The notes beneath the pieces are model-generated. The model made no database searches. It was not told the DNA's origin and saw only the letters and a program-made list of their open reading frames with translations. A stretch of 32,365 nt of DNA from positions 1 to 32,365 of the forward strand of contig CALUMI010000031.1 of assembly GCA_944321725.1 (NCBI GenBank), read 5' to 3'. Below are positions 7,679 through 16,950 of the stretch, in pieces. A program made the translations under genes and the position numbers. Position 1 is the first letter of the stretch. Each line of letters starts with the position of its first letter. This DNA is from an uncultured Muribaculaceae bacterium. Its GTDB lineage: Bacteria > Bacteroidota > Bacteroidia > Bacteroidales > Muribaculaceae.

Positions 7679-10015
7679 ATGACAGTTTTCAGAAACCTCG
7701 CCACGCTAACGCGTAAATACAAAATGCCAATGGCAATCAATGTCATAGGCCTCGCTTTAGCGTTCACCGCATTTTTGGTGATAATGATGCAGGTATACTA
7801 CGACCGCACCTACAACGAAGGCATCAAGGACCACGACAAAATTTTCATGGTCTACAACCAATCGAAAGACGACATGGAATTTCCGCCGCTCAGCGTGCCT
7901 CTCATCGAGAAGATAGGAAGCCTGTCGCCTCATATCACCGAATATACTTTCACAGAAAGCGGCAATACCGACTTCACTTTCTACGTCAACGACAATGCCG
8001 TGAAAGGAGAATTGCTGATTGTATATCCCAATTTCCCAAAGGTTTTCGGATTCGAAATGGTAGCCGGGACAATCGACTGCATGGAGAAAGACAACAAGAC
8101 AATAATGATTCCCGAAAGTTTCGCCCGCCGCTATTTCGGCACTGTCGACGTGATAGGCGAACCGGCAGAGCGCAACGGCGCATATATCATAGGAGGAGTT
8201 TACAAGGACTTCCCCTCCAACTCCACTCTGAAAAACATCATCTACCGCCCGATGGTAAAAGAATGGTACGGCAGCGGCTGGACAAATTGGGGCTCGAACA
8301 GCTTCATTATGTACCTCAAAGTGGACAACCTTTCGGCAATCAAAGAAATCAAAAAAGCCGCCGACGACTTTTGGGCAGATTTCAGCAAAAACGAAACGTA
8401 CAAATTCCGCGACGGATTCGGCTTCGTGCCCATGAAAGAAATCCACTACATGAAACCTCTCCCTTATATGCCGGAGGCACCGATTAAAAAGTCGACGGAG
8501 TGGATACTTGTTTCGATAGCTTTCCTGATAATTTTGGTAGCCGTCATCAATTTCACGAATTTCTCCAACGCGCTGATACCAATAAGGATACGCTCAATCA
8601 ACACACAAAAGATAATGGGAGCCACACGGATATCGCTCATAATGTCGCTCGTTGCGGAGGCGGTAGTGACAAGCCTTGTGTCATGCCTGTTGGCAATCGT
8701 GGCGGTGGAATTGCTGTCGATGACATCGTTTGTCGGCATCACCAACGCCGGCATTTCCATAGCAAAATATTTGCCGGTGACACTGCTGACAATAGCCATC
8801 GCGATAGCGGCAGGGCTGCTGTCAGGCATAATTCCGGCTTTACGGATGACGGCATACTCGCCGGCTGTGGTGCTCAAAGGCAATTTCGGTCTGTCGCCCA
8901 CAGGACAAATGATGCGCAACATGATGGTTGGTTTCCAATTTTTCGTGTCGGCTGCGCTGATTGTCGCCGCAATCCTTGTGCAGAAACAGCGCGACTACAT
9001 GACACGCTCCATCGACTACGGTTTCGACAAGGACGAGATTGTGGTGTGCGACATCTCCTATCCGGCAAAGACACCGAAAGACAAGCAAGTTGTGGTCAAC
9101 GACATGCGCGCGCTGCCATTTGTCGAGGACGCGTCGCCGTCGTGGAGCGTAATGGCTGAGACCGACAATTCACAGGGTTGGGTATTCAACACGCCTGAAG
9201 GCGACAACATCGATACCCGCACACTGTTTGTCGGTGGCGACTATATGAAAACAATGGGCATAAAAATGATTGACGGGCGCGACTTTACCGACAACGACAG
9301 CGCAGCCATAATCTTCAACAAACTCGCGTTGGAAAAATACGGCGAGAATTGCGGAATAGGCAAAAAGCTGAAGTTCCGGATGTGGTTCGACGTGGTAGGG
9401 ATTTGCGACAATGTGGTGTACTCGTCGCTCTACAACGAGAACCAACCCGTAATGTTCGTAAAGATGCCTTACACGATGAACAAAATCAACATAAGGGTGC
9501 GCAAAGGCACCAACATGTTCCATGCCATGAGCGAGATACGCCGCACCCTCGATCAATACGATCCCGGCTATCCGTTTGAAGTTAGATTCTACGACCAGAT
9601 AATGGACGCAACATACCAAAAAGAGATAAAATTCTCTAAACAGATAACACTGTTCTCTTCGCTCGCCGTGCTGATAAGCATAATGGGAGTTTTGGGACTG
9701 GTGATGTTCGACAGCGAATACCGCAAACGCGAGATAGCCGTGCGCAAAGTGTTCGGCGCGACCACATCGGGAATAATTCGCATGTTCAACGCCAAATACA
9801 TGCGGATACTTGCCATAAGTTTCATATTGTCGGTACCCGTCACTTGGTACTTTATAAATATGTGGATGCAGGAATTTGCCTACCGCACATCAATGAGTTG
9901 GTGGATTTTCGCGCTCGCGTTCGCCGCGCTTGCCATAGTGACAACAGCGGTGGTGACATGGCAATGCCGCAGCATAGCGGCCTCCAACCCGGTAAACAGT
10001 TTGAAATACGAATAA
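7679..10015 (+). CDS. ABC transporter permease 1 (MacB/FtsX-type, duplicated)
   Basis: A 778-residue inner-membrane permease. The first helix (about 19-40, VIGLALAFTAFLVIMM) is followed by a periplasmic MacB-type domain to about 275, three helices of an FtsX domain (about 280-395), a fifth helix (about 424-445), a second periplasmic domain (about 450-650) and three C-terminal helices forming a second FtsX domain. This doubled arrangement is longer than MacB (about 650 residues, four helices). The block DSEYRKREIAVRKVFGA near 690 is the cytoplasmic coupling segment that touches the ATPase. It is closely similar to permease 3 over its whole length, less so to permease 2. It carries no ATPase domain, so it must pair with the one at 11407. 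An imperfect hairpin plus T-rich tract follows it before the adaptor gene. Confidence 0.9.
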   Translation: MTVFRNLATLTRKYKMPMAINVIGLALAFTAFLVIMMQVYYDRTYNEGIKDHDKIFMVYNQSKDDMEFPPLSVPLIEKIGSLSPHITEYTFTESGNTDFTFYVNDNAVKGELLIVYPNFPKVFGFEMVAGTIDCMEKDNKTIMIPESFARRYFGTVDVIGEPAERNGAYIIGGVYKDFPSNSTLKNIIYRPMVKEWYGSGWTNWGSNSFIMYLKVDNLSAIKEIKKAADDFWADFSKNETYKFRDGFGFVPMKEIHYMKPLPYMPEAPIKKSTEWILVSIAFLIILVAVINFTNFSNALIPIRIRSINTQKIMGATRISLIMSLVAEAVVTSLVSCLLAIVAVELLSMTSFVGITNAGISIAKYLPVTLLTIAIAIAAGLLSGIIPALRMTAYSPAVVLKGNFGLSPTGQMMRNMMVGFQFFVSAALIVAAILVQKQRDYMTRSIDYGFDKDEIVVCDISYPAKTPKDKQVVVNDMRALPFVEDASPSWSVMAETDNSQGWVFNTPEGDNIDTRTLFVGGDYMKTMGIKMIDGRDFTDNDSAAIIFNKLALEKYGENCGIGKKLKFRMWFDVVGICDNVVYSSLYNENQPVMFVKMPYTMNKINIRVRKGTNMFHAMSEIRRTLDQYDPGYPFEVRFYDQIMDATYQKEIKFSKQITLFSSLAVLISIMGVLGLVMFDSEYRKREIAVRKVFGATTSGIIRMFNAKYMRILAISFILSVPVTWYFINMWMQEFAYRTSMSWWIFALAFAALAIVTTAVVTWQCRSIAASNPVNSLKYE

Positions 10016-10020
10016 TAATA

Positions 10021-10099
10021 TTGAGAGTTGAAGGTTTAGCGTTGAATGACTGCCCAAACAAATTATTCTCTCAACCCTCAACTTTTTATTTTTTAACTT
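10021..10099 (+). terminator. Imperfect hairpin and T-rich tract inside the efflux operon
   Basis: The 103-nt gap between permease 1 and the adaptor holds an imperfect stem (10021-10034 with 10068-10081; two mismatches and one G-T pair, repeated TTGAG and GTTGA words) with a 33-nt loop. A T-rich stretch follows at 10083-10099 (TTTTTATTTTTTAACTTTTT). It has the form of an intrinsic terminator and could act as a partial attenuator lowering expression of the four downstream genes. The stem is weak, so readthrough is expected. Confidence 0.4.
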
Positions 10100-10118
10100 T
10101 TTAGCTTTTCAACTTAAA

Positions 10119-11372
10119 ATGGATATAGAAATAAAGAAAAAAAGATTCCGGCTTACGGGCAAACAATGGATATACGCGGCTGTAGTGGCGGCAGTGGCGG
10201 CCATATTGGCCATAACAATCTACGGCAACCGCTCGTCGGTTATGCGCATCGACAAAGAATCGGTGATGACCGGCAGCGTAATCGCCGGAGAGTTCAACGA
10301 CTACATCCGCATCGTAGGACAAGTGCAGCCCATTAACACCTTGCAGCTCAGCCCGGAGGAGGGCGGAATAGTGGAGCAGATTTACTTGGAAGAAGGCGCG
10401 ACTGTCAAGAAAGGCGAGCCAATAGTGAAATTGCGCAACTCCAACCTCGACCTTGAGATACTCAACGCCGAGGCCAATCTCGCGGAGAAACAAAACTTCC
10501 TGCGCAACACCCAAGTGACCATGGAGCAGGACAAGCTCAACAACCGCACAGAGAAGCTGCAACTCGAAATGGAGGAGCGGCAGAAGAAACGCACATACGA
10601 ACAATATCAACGGCTCTACAAAGAAGACCTCGTGTCAAAAGAAGAATACCTCAAAGCGCAAGAAGACTACGAGCTGACCGTTGAAAAACGCAAATTAGTC
10701 GATGAGCGGCTGAAACAGGACGACCTCTACCGCAACATCCAAATAACCCAGCTTGAGGACGACCTCGAAAACATGCGCCGCAGCCTCGCCATGATACGCG
10801 AGCGACGCGACAAGCTGACAGTGTGCGCCCCCATCGACGGCGAGTTGGGAATGCTCGACGTGGAGCAAGGCCAAAACATCAGCTCCGGACAAATGATAGG
10901 ACGCATCAACGTGCTGACAGGGCATAAAATCGAGGCCTCAATCGACGAGCACTACATCGACCGTGTGGTTGCCGGTCTGGAAGGACGTTTCGAGCGTCAA
11001 GACAGCACCTACACTCTCCGCGTGAAGAAAGTGTATCCCGACGTGCGCGAAAACAAATTCCAGACTGATTTCGAGTTTATGGGCAAACGCCCCGACAATA
11101 TCCGCACCGGACAATCATACTACATCAACCTCGAGCTCGGCGAGCCCACACAATGCACAATGCTGCCGCGCGGAACGTTTTTCAACGAAACAGGCGGAAC
11201 ATGGATATTCGTGCTCGATGCCGACGGCAACAAGGCCTACCGCCGCAGCATAAAAATAGGACGGCAGAATCCGCAGTACTACGAGGTGCTTGAGGGGCTC
11301 AACCCAGGCGAGAAAGTGATACTCTCGGGCTACGAGATGTTTAAAAATTGCGATGAACTTATATTAAAATAA
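10119..11372 (+). CDS. HlyD/MacA-type periplasmic adaptor
   Basis: A 417-residue membrane fusion protein that would bridge the inner-membrane permeases and the TolC-like channel. It has a short cytoplasmic basic tail (KKKRFRLTGK), one membrane anchor (about 17-36), a beta-barrel/lipoyl half (LSPEEGGIVEQIYLEEGATV near 77-96, split by the coiled coil), a long alpha hairpin rich in Glu, Lys, Arg and Gln (about 108-230), the second lipoyl half (CAPIDGELGMLDVEQGQNI near 237) and a C-terminal membrane-proximal domain (GTWIFVLDADGNKAYRR near 365, GLNPGEKVILSGYE near 398). The order of genes around it is typical of Bacteroidetes tripartite ABC exporters. Confidence 0.92.
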   Translation: MDIEIKKKRFRLTGKQWIYAAVVAAVAAILAITIYGNRSSVMRIDKESVMTGSVIAGEFNDYIRIVGQVQPINTLQLSPEEGGIVEQIYLEEGATVKKGEPIVKLRNSNLDLEILNAEANLAEKQNFLRNTQVTMEQDKLNNRTEKLQLEMEERQKKRTYEQYQRLYKEDLVSKEEYLKAQEDYELTVEKRKLVDERLKQDDLYRNIQITQLEDDLENMRRSLAMIRERRDKLTVCAPIDGELGMLDVEQGQNISSGQMIGRINVLTGHKIEASIDEHYIDRVVAGLEGRFERQDSTYTLRVKKVYPDVRENKFQTDFEFMGKRPDNIRTGQSYYINLELGEPTQCTMLPRGTFFNETGGTWIFVLDADGNKAYRRSIKIGRQNPQYYEVLEGLNPGEKVILSGYEMFKNCDELILK

Positions 11373-11406
11373 CAACAGGACAATAATTAATTAAAACTTT
11401 ACAGAT

Positions 11407-12090
11407 ATGCTTATCCAAACTGAACAACTTACGAAGAAATTCCGCACAAGCGAGGTAGAAACAATCGCAGTCAACAATCTTGACTTCAGTGTCAACGAAG
11501 GTGAATTTGTGGCAATCATGGGTCCGTCGGGATGCGGAAAAACCACATTGCTCAACATTCTCGGGCTTCTCGACAACCCCACCTCAGGCAAATACACCCT
11601 CAACGGCAAAGATGTCACAACGCTCGGCGAGCGCGACCGCACATATCTGCGCCGCGGAAAAATCGGCTTTATTTTCCAGAGCTTCAACCTTATCGACGAG
11701 CTCACCGTACAGGAAAACATTGAGCTTCCGCTGACATACCTTAAAATAAAAGGTGACGAGCGTAAGCAAAAAGTTCTGGAAATAATGCGGCGCATGGAAA
11801 TAAGCCACCGCGCGAAGCATTTCCCACACCAGCTCTCCGGCGGACAGCAGCAACGCGTGGCAATAGCCCGCGCCGTAGTTTCCAACCCAGACCTTATACT
11901 CGCCGACGAGCCTACCGGAAACTTGGACTCGAAAAACGGAGTGGAAGTGATGAACATACTTACCGAATTAAACAAGGCCGGGACTACAGTTGTAATGGTC
12001 ACCCACAACAAGCGCGACGCCGGCTATGCGCACCGCGTAGTCGACATGTTCGATGGCGAAATCATCTCAACCGTGGTCAACAAGGAGTGA
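11407..12090 (+). CDS. ABC transporter ATPase (LolD/MacB type)
   Basis: A 227-residue cytoplasmic ATPase powering the exporter. Motifs in order: Walker A GPSGCGKTTLL (about 38-48), Q-loop FIFQSFNLIDELTV (about 88-101), ABC signature LSGGQQQRVAIARA (about 141-154), Walker B LILADEPTGNLD (about 161-172) and the H-loop VTHN (about 197-200). The x-loop and the TGNLD end are typical of the MacB/LolD/FtsE branch, whose members act on substrates already outside the cytoplasm rather than pumping through a membrane channel. It is the only ATPase gene in the operon, so it is probably shared by the three permeases. It begins 34 nt after the adaptor stop. Confidence 0.96.
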   Translation: MLIQTEQLTKKFRTSEVETIAVNNLDFSVNEGEFVAIMGPSGCGKTTLLNILGLLDNPTSGKYTLNGKDVTTLGERDRTYLRRGKIGFIFQSFNLIDELTVQENIELPLTYLKIKGDERKQKVLEIMRRMEISHRAKHFPHQLSGGQQQRVAIARAVVSNPDLILADEPTGNLDSKNGVEVMNILTELNKAGTTVVMVTHNKRDAGYAHRVVDMFDGEIISTVVNKE

Positions 12091-12142
12091 CGCTGTACGC
12101 GTCCAACGGAACGATGATTATATATCATAAAAACTACCGAAA

Positions 12143-14458
12143 ATGAAATCATTCGTCAAAAACATACTGTTTGCTTACCGGCGGTTCAAACTGTCGGCCA
12201 TCCTCAACTTGTTGGGACTGTCGGTGGCATTTACCGTATTCATGATTATCATGATGCAGATGTACTACGACCGCACCTATAACTCAACAATCCCCGATGC
12301 CGACAACATATATCTGCTCAGCTACAATCAGGACGGAAACTACAGAATCTGGATTAGCGCCTCAGAATTCGACAACATACGCAAAATGTCGGCGCACATC
12401 AAAGAGGCTTCATTCATCAGTCCGCACCAACAGGAAACCCTTGCAAAAATCAACAATAATTATGTCACGCTCAAAACAATGGAGGTCGACACCACCTTCC
12501 TGAGAATAATTGATTGCCGGATGATTGCCGGCTCGATAAACAGCATTACCGAAAAAAACACTGTCATCATCCCGGAAAGCGTTGCCCGAAAATATTTCCA
12601 AAGCATCGACGTGACAGGGAAACGGTTGGCCGACGACATGGAGCTGACAATCGGCGGTGTGTATGAGGACTTCCCTGAAAACTCAACGGCCAAAAACGCA
12701 ATCTATTCGAATATAGATTTCGAAAAATGGCTGAAACGCTCTAACGAGGTGAACTTTGCCGGCCTGTTCAGAATCGAAAATCCGTCTGCCATAGCCGAGT
12801 TGAAAACCCGGCTCGACAGCATAGCGGCGAACGACGCAAGGGAATGGAAATCATGGGACAGCAAAATCTATGATTTCACGCCCGTTTCCAAACTGCACTT
12901 TGTGAAAAACATCCCTGTTTCAGGCTTGGCGGAGAAAGTGAATCCCGACACGGAAATAATCCTCATTTCAGTCGCCTTGGCTATTTTGATTATAGCGTTC
13001 ATCAACTTCACCAACTTTGCCGTCGCTCTCGCCCCGATACGCATAAAGGACGTGAACACGCGCAAAGTGTTCGGCGCGACCACAAAAAGCCTTCGATGCC
13101 TGCTCACGGCCGAATCGACAGTCATTTCCGTATGCTCGTTTATTATCTCGTTGCTGCTGCTATGGCTTCTTTCCATGACTTCGATAGCCAATCTGTCGAC
13201 GGCAGGAATAAGTTTCACCGGCTACCTCCCTGTTATCATTGCCACAGCTCTAATTTCTCTCGTTCTTGGTGCTGCCGCAGGAATCTATCCGGCAATACGC
13301 CTCACATCCTACTCACCGGCTGTGGCCTTGAAAGGAAATTTGGGATTGTCGCCTAAAGGGTTGGCGCTCAGAAACGCGCTTATATGGATACAGCTATTTG
13401 CCTCCTCAGTGCTGATAATATCGGCCGTTTTCATCACCAAGCAGCGCAATTTCCTGATACACACCGATTACGGTTTCGACAAAGACGAATTGGTGTTGTT
13501 CGGGACAAACAAAGGAGTAAGCGACAACCTTGAAGCCGTAACCAACGAGCTCAAGCAACTGCCGGAAGTGGAGAGCGTGGCATATTCCCGCTTCAAGCTC
13601 GGAAGCAATGTCGGAATGAGTTGGGGACGCAATTTAGGCGGAGATGAAATGGTGTGGTTCTACTCCATCCCCGTAAGTCCGGGCTTCTTGGAAACGCTCG
13701 GCATCAAATTGCTCGAAGGACGCGATTTCCTTCCTAACGACAGCAACGCAATTATTTTCAACCGCACAGCGCAAAAACAAAACTCCCGCTACATAAAAGT
13801 GGGAGCGGAAGTGTTCGGCACACAAATCATCGGCATCTGCGATGATTTCAACTTCACGTCGCTATGGACAAAAGCGTCGGAGCCTATGGCTCTCAACTGC
13901 ATAAAAGGATGGGACAACACGTCAGTCGGCTACGTGCGCGTCAAGAAAGGGGCGAACATGTTCGACACAATGGACGGCATTCGAAAAATAATCCGCAAAT
14001 ACGAACCGGAATATCCAAACGAAGTGTCGTTCTACGACCAAATACTCGAGAACACCTACCAAAAAGAGTCGCAACTGACTAAACAGATAACGCTGTTCTC
14101 ATCGCTCGCGGTGCTGATAAGTGTCATGGGTGTGTTCGGACTGGTGCTGTTCGACAGCGAGTACCGCAAGCGAGAGATTGCCGTGCGCAAAGTGTTCGGA
14201 GCGACCACACGCGGAATCATAGCCATGTTCAACGCCAAATACATGAAAATACTTTTGACGGGTTTTATTGTTTCGATTCCCGTGGCATGGTATTTCACAG
14301 ACAAGTGGATGCAGAATTTCATCTACCGAACGGATATGAGCTGGTGGGTATATGCCTTGTCGTTCATAGGACTGTCCGCTGTAATCATAGCCACCGTGAC
14401 CTACCAATGCTACCGCATAGCAGCCTCCAACCCTGTTGAGAGCCTGAAATACGAATGA
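12143..14458 (+). CDS. ABC transporter permease 2 (MacB/FtsX-type, divergent paralog)
   Basis: A 771-residue permease with the same doubled layout as permeases 1 and 3: helix about 19-41, a periplasmic domain, an FtsX helix bundle around 275-390, helix about 420-440, a second periplasmic domain and a C-terminal FtsX bundle. It is the most divergent of the three. Its first periplasmic domain has little obvious similarity to the others, and it has NLLGLSVAFTVFMIIMMQ where the others have VIGLALAFTAFLVIMMQ. Yet the last segment (LFSSLAVLISVMGVFGLVLF, then DSEYRKREIAVRKVFGATT) is almost unchanged. Conservation of the ATPase-facing part and divergence of the periplasmic part suggests a different partner or substrate surface. 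It starts 52 nt after the ATPase. Confidence 0.9.
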   Translation: MKSFVKNILFAYRRFKLSAILNLLGLSVAFTVFMIIMMQMYYDRTYNSTIPDADNIYLLSYNQDGNYRIWISASEFDNIRKMSAHIKEASFISPHQQETLAKINNNYVTLKTMEVDTTFLRIIDCRMIAGSINSITEKNTVIIPESVARKYFQSIDVTGKRLADDMELTIGGVYEDFPENSTAKNAIYSNIDFEKWLKRSNEVNFAGLFRIENPSAIAELKTRLDSIAANDAREWKSWDSKIYDFTPVSKLHFVKNIPVSGLAEKVNPDTEIILISVALAILIIAFINFTNFAVALAPIRIKDVNTRKVFGATTKSLRCLLTAESTVISVCSFIISLLLLWLLSMTSIANLSTAGISFTGYLPVIIATALISLVLGAAAGIYPAIRLTSYSPAVALKGNLGLSPKGLALRNALIWIQLFASSVLIISAVFITKQRNFLIHTDYGFDKDELVLFGTNKGVSDNLEAVTNELKQLPEVESVAYSRFKLGSNVGMSWGRNLGGDEMVWFYSIPVSPGFLETLGIKLLEGRDFLPNDSNAIIFNRTAQKQNSRYIKVGAEVFGTQIIGICDDFNFTSLWTKASEPMALNCIKGWDNTSVGYVRVKKGANMFDTMDGIRKIIRKYEPEYPNEVSFYDQILENTYQKESQLTKQITLFSSLAVLISVMGVFGLVLFDSEYRKREIAVRKVFGATTRGIIAMFNAKYMKILLTGFIVSIPVAWYFTDKWMQNFIYRTDMSWWVYALSFIGLSAVIIATVTYQCYRIAASNPVESLKYE

Positions 14459-14499
14459 TGTCGCAAAAGCAGAATATGAAAATTTAATCTTAGGAAGAT

Positions 14500-16824
14500 A
14501 TGAACATTTTAAAGAATTTAATCTCACTCATCCGACGGTTCAAACTGCCGATGACAATCAATGTCGTTGGTCTCGCGCTGGCGTTCACCGCTTTTTTGGT
14601 GATTATGATGCAGGTGTATTACGACCGCACATACAACAAAGGCATCAAAGATTACGACAAATTGTTCATGGCCTACAATGTGACCGACGAATACGGCGAC
14701 TTCACGTCGATGAGTCCGCCAATGATGGAAATGATAGCCGGACGCTCGCCCCACATCAAGGACTATGCCTACACCAACTATATGGGCATGGACTATACCT
14801 TCTACGTAGAAGACAAGGTCGTTAGGGAAAAGCTCCTGATGGTGTCGCCAAGTTTCCCGGAAGTGTTCGGATTCGAGATGGTGGCCGGAACTATCGACTG
14901 CATGAAAGACATGAGGTCGGGCATCATACCGGAAAGCTTCGCTCGACGCTACTTCGGCTCGATAGACGTGGTGGGCAAGACGCTGACACGCGAGAACAAC
15001 ATAATCGTTGGCGGCGTGTATAAGGATCTTCCTGCCAACAGCTCGATGAAAAACATAGTCTATTCCCCGATTAATCCGGCATGGTACGCCGACCTGTGGG
15101 AAAGCTGGGGCTTCAACAGCTTCACTATGTACATAAAAGTGGACGACCCGTCGGCCATCGACGGCATCAGGGAGAGTGTCAACGCCGGTTTGAAAGAAAT
15201 AAATTCGGAGATGCGCAAAGGAATCGACTACGTATCTCTGAAAGATTTGCATTACGCTAAGGAGATTAACGGATTGCTGGAAGCTCCAGTGAAAGAATCT
15301 ACGGAGCAGATGCTAATATCAATCGCCATACTGACAATTCTTATTGCCGTGATAAATTTCACCAACTTCTCCAACGCCCTCATCCCGGTGAGGATACGCT
15401 CAATCAACACCCGCAAGATAATGGGCGCGACACGGCGGTCGCTCACGCTGTCGCTCGTGGCGGAATCGGCATTGACAAGCGTCGTGGCGTGCCTGTTGGC
15501 GTTGATTTTCGTGGAATTGTTGTCTATGACCTCATTCGTCAACATAACTACCGCCGGCATATCGCTTACTGAATATATGCCGGTTACTGTTCTAACCATA
15601 ATCATTGCCTTGATTACAGGCATAGTTGCCGGAATATTTCCGGCGTTGAGCACAACATCCTATTCGCCGGCTGTTGTTCTTAAAGGCAACTTCGGGCTGT
15701 CGCCAAAAGGCCGGATGATGCGCAACGCGATGGTAGGCTTCCAGTTCTTTGTGGCTGCCGCGCTGATAGTGGCCGCAAGCCTGATGCAGAAACAGCGCGA
15801 CTATATGACGCGCTCAATCGACTATGGCTTCGACAAGGACGAGATTGTGGTGTGCGACATCACGCCGCCGGCCAACACTCCGGCCGATAAGTCAACCATA
15901 GTCAACGATATGCGCGCGTTGCCTTTCGTGGAAAACGCGTCGGTGTCGTGGAGTGTACTCGCAGAAGACAAAAACTCGCAAGGTTGGATATTCCAGACAC
16001 CCGAAGGCGACAAAATAGACCCGCGCACAATGTTCTGTGGCAGCGGATACATGGCGACAATGGGTATTAAGATTTTAGAGGGACGCGACTTTGTGGACAG
16101 CGACACAGCGGCGGTGATAATCAACAAATTGACAGCAGAGAAGTTCGGCGACGTTCTGAATGTCGGCAAGCAGATAAATTTCGGCAAACAGCATTTCACA
16201 GTGGTGGGTATCTGCGACAACGTTATCTACTCGTCGCTCTACAATCCTACCGATCCGGTCATGTTCGTCGACATGCCATACCAAATAGGCAATCTGAACG
16301 TGCGGGTGCGCAAAGGCACTAACATGTTCGAGGCTATGAACGGGATACGCAAGGTGCTCGACAGCTACGATCCCGGCTATCCGTTCAACGTGAGAATCTA
16401 CGACCAGATTATGGATGCCACATATCAGAAAGAGCGCAAGCTGACCACACAAATCACACTGTTCTCCGCCCTTGCCGTGCTGATAAGCGTCATGGGAGTG
16501 TTCGGGTTGGTGATGTTCGACAGCGAGTACCGCAAGCGCGAGATTGCCGTGCGCAAAGTGTTCGGAGCAACCACATCGGAAGTGATAGGCATGTTCAACA
16601 CCAAATATCTGCGCATACTTGCCGTAAGCTGCCTGCTGTCGATACCCGCGACATGGTATTTCACCGGCAAATGGATGCAGAACTTCGCATACCGCACGGA
16701 AATGAGTTGGTGGATTTATGCGTTGGCTTTCGCCGGACTTACTGTCATAACAGTGGCGGCCGTAAGCTATCAATGCCGAAAGACAGCCCGCGCAAACCCT
16801 GTCGAGAGCCTGAAATACGAATGA
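14500..16824 (+). CDS. ABC transporter permease 3 (MacB/FtsX-type, close paralog of permease 1)
   Basis: A 774-residue permease, last gene of the efflux operon. It has the same doubled layout as permease 1 and long shared stretches, for example LALAFTAFLVIMMQVYYDRT near the N terminus, QKQRDYMTRSIDYGFDKDEI near 435, and DSEYRKREIAVRKVFGATTS near 690. The periplasmic domains also align (FPEVFGFEMVAGTIDCM against FPKVFGFEMVAGTIDCM), so this looks like a more recent duplication than permease 2. It starts 41 nt after permease 2 and ends 25 nt before the terminator stem. Confidence 0.9.
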   Translation: MNILKNLISLIRRFKLPMTINVVGLALAFTAFLVIMMQVYYDRTYNKGIKDYDKLFMAYNVTDEYGDFTSMSPPMMEMIAGRSPHIKDYAYTNYMGMDYTFYVEDKVVREKLLMVSPSFPEVFGFEMVAGTIDCMKDMRSGIIPESFARRYFGSIDVVGKTLTRENNIIVGGVYKDLPANSSMKNIVYSPINPAWYADLWESWGFNSFTMYIKVDDPSAIDGIRESVNAGLKEINSEMRKGIDYVSLKDLHYAKEINGLLEAPVKESTEQMLISIAILTILIAVINFTNFSNALIPVRIRSINTRKIMGATRRSLTLSLVAESALTSVVACLLALIFVELLSMTSFVNITTAGISLTEYMPVTVLTIIIALITGIVAGIFPALSTTSYSPAVVLKGNFGLSPKGRMMRNAMVGFQFFVAAALIVAASLMQKQRDYMTRSIDYGFDKDEIVVCDITPPANTPADKSTIVNDMRALPFVENASVSWSVLAEDKNSQGWIFQTPEGDKIDPRTMFCGSGYMATMGIKILEGRDFVDSDTAAVIINKLTAEKFGDVLNVGKQINFGKQHFTVVGICDNVIYSSLYNPTDPVMFVDMPYQIGNLNVRVRKGTNMFEAMNGIRKVLDSYDPGYPFNVRIYDQIMDATYQKERKLTTQITLFSALAVLISVMGVFGLVMFDSEYRKREIAVRKVFGATTSEVIGMFNTKYLRILAVSCLLSIPATWYFTGKWMQNFAYRTEMSWWIYALAFAGLTVITVAAVSYQCRKTARANPVESLKYE

Positions 16825-16849
16825 CATACTGATAAATACTTATAAACAG

Positions 16850-16887
16850 ATACATAGCAGCTGCTTTTGTCGGCTGTTATGTATTTT
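16850..16887 (+). terminator. Terminator of the efflux operon
   Basis: A 12-bp stem with one G-T pair (16850-16861, ATACATAGCAGC, with 16873-16884, GCTGTTATGTAT) and an 11-nt loop, followed by TTTT and further T-rich sequence. It lies 25 nt after the permease 3 stop. It separates the efflux operon from the regulator genes, which have their own promoter. Confidence 0.7.
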
Positions 16888-16900
16888 CCATTTGATTTTC

Positions 16901-16931
16901 ATTGCCTTACTGCCGATTTTCCCTAAATTTG
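16901..16931 (+). promoter_or_regulatory. Housekeeping promoter for the winged-helix/regulator/kinase genes
   Basis: A -33-like ATTG at 16901-16904 and a TAAATTTG -7 element at 16924-16931 (exact TAnnTTTG) are separated by 19 bp, matching the Bacteroidetes primary-sigma promoter. The start site would be close to 16937, a dozen bases before the ATG at 16951. The regulator and kinase would then be made constitutively, independent of sigma-54. Confidence 0.6.
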
Positions 16932-16950
16932 TAATTAAATACTAATTTGC

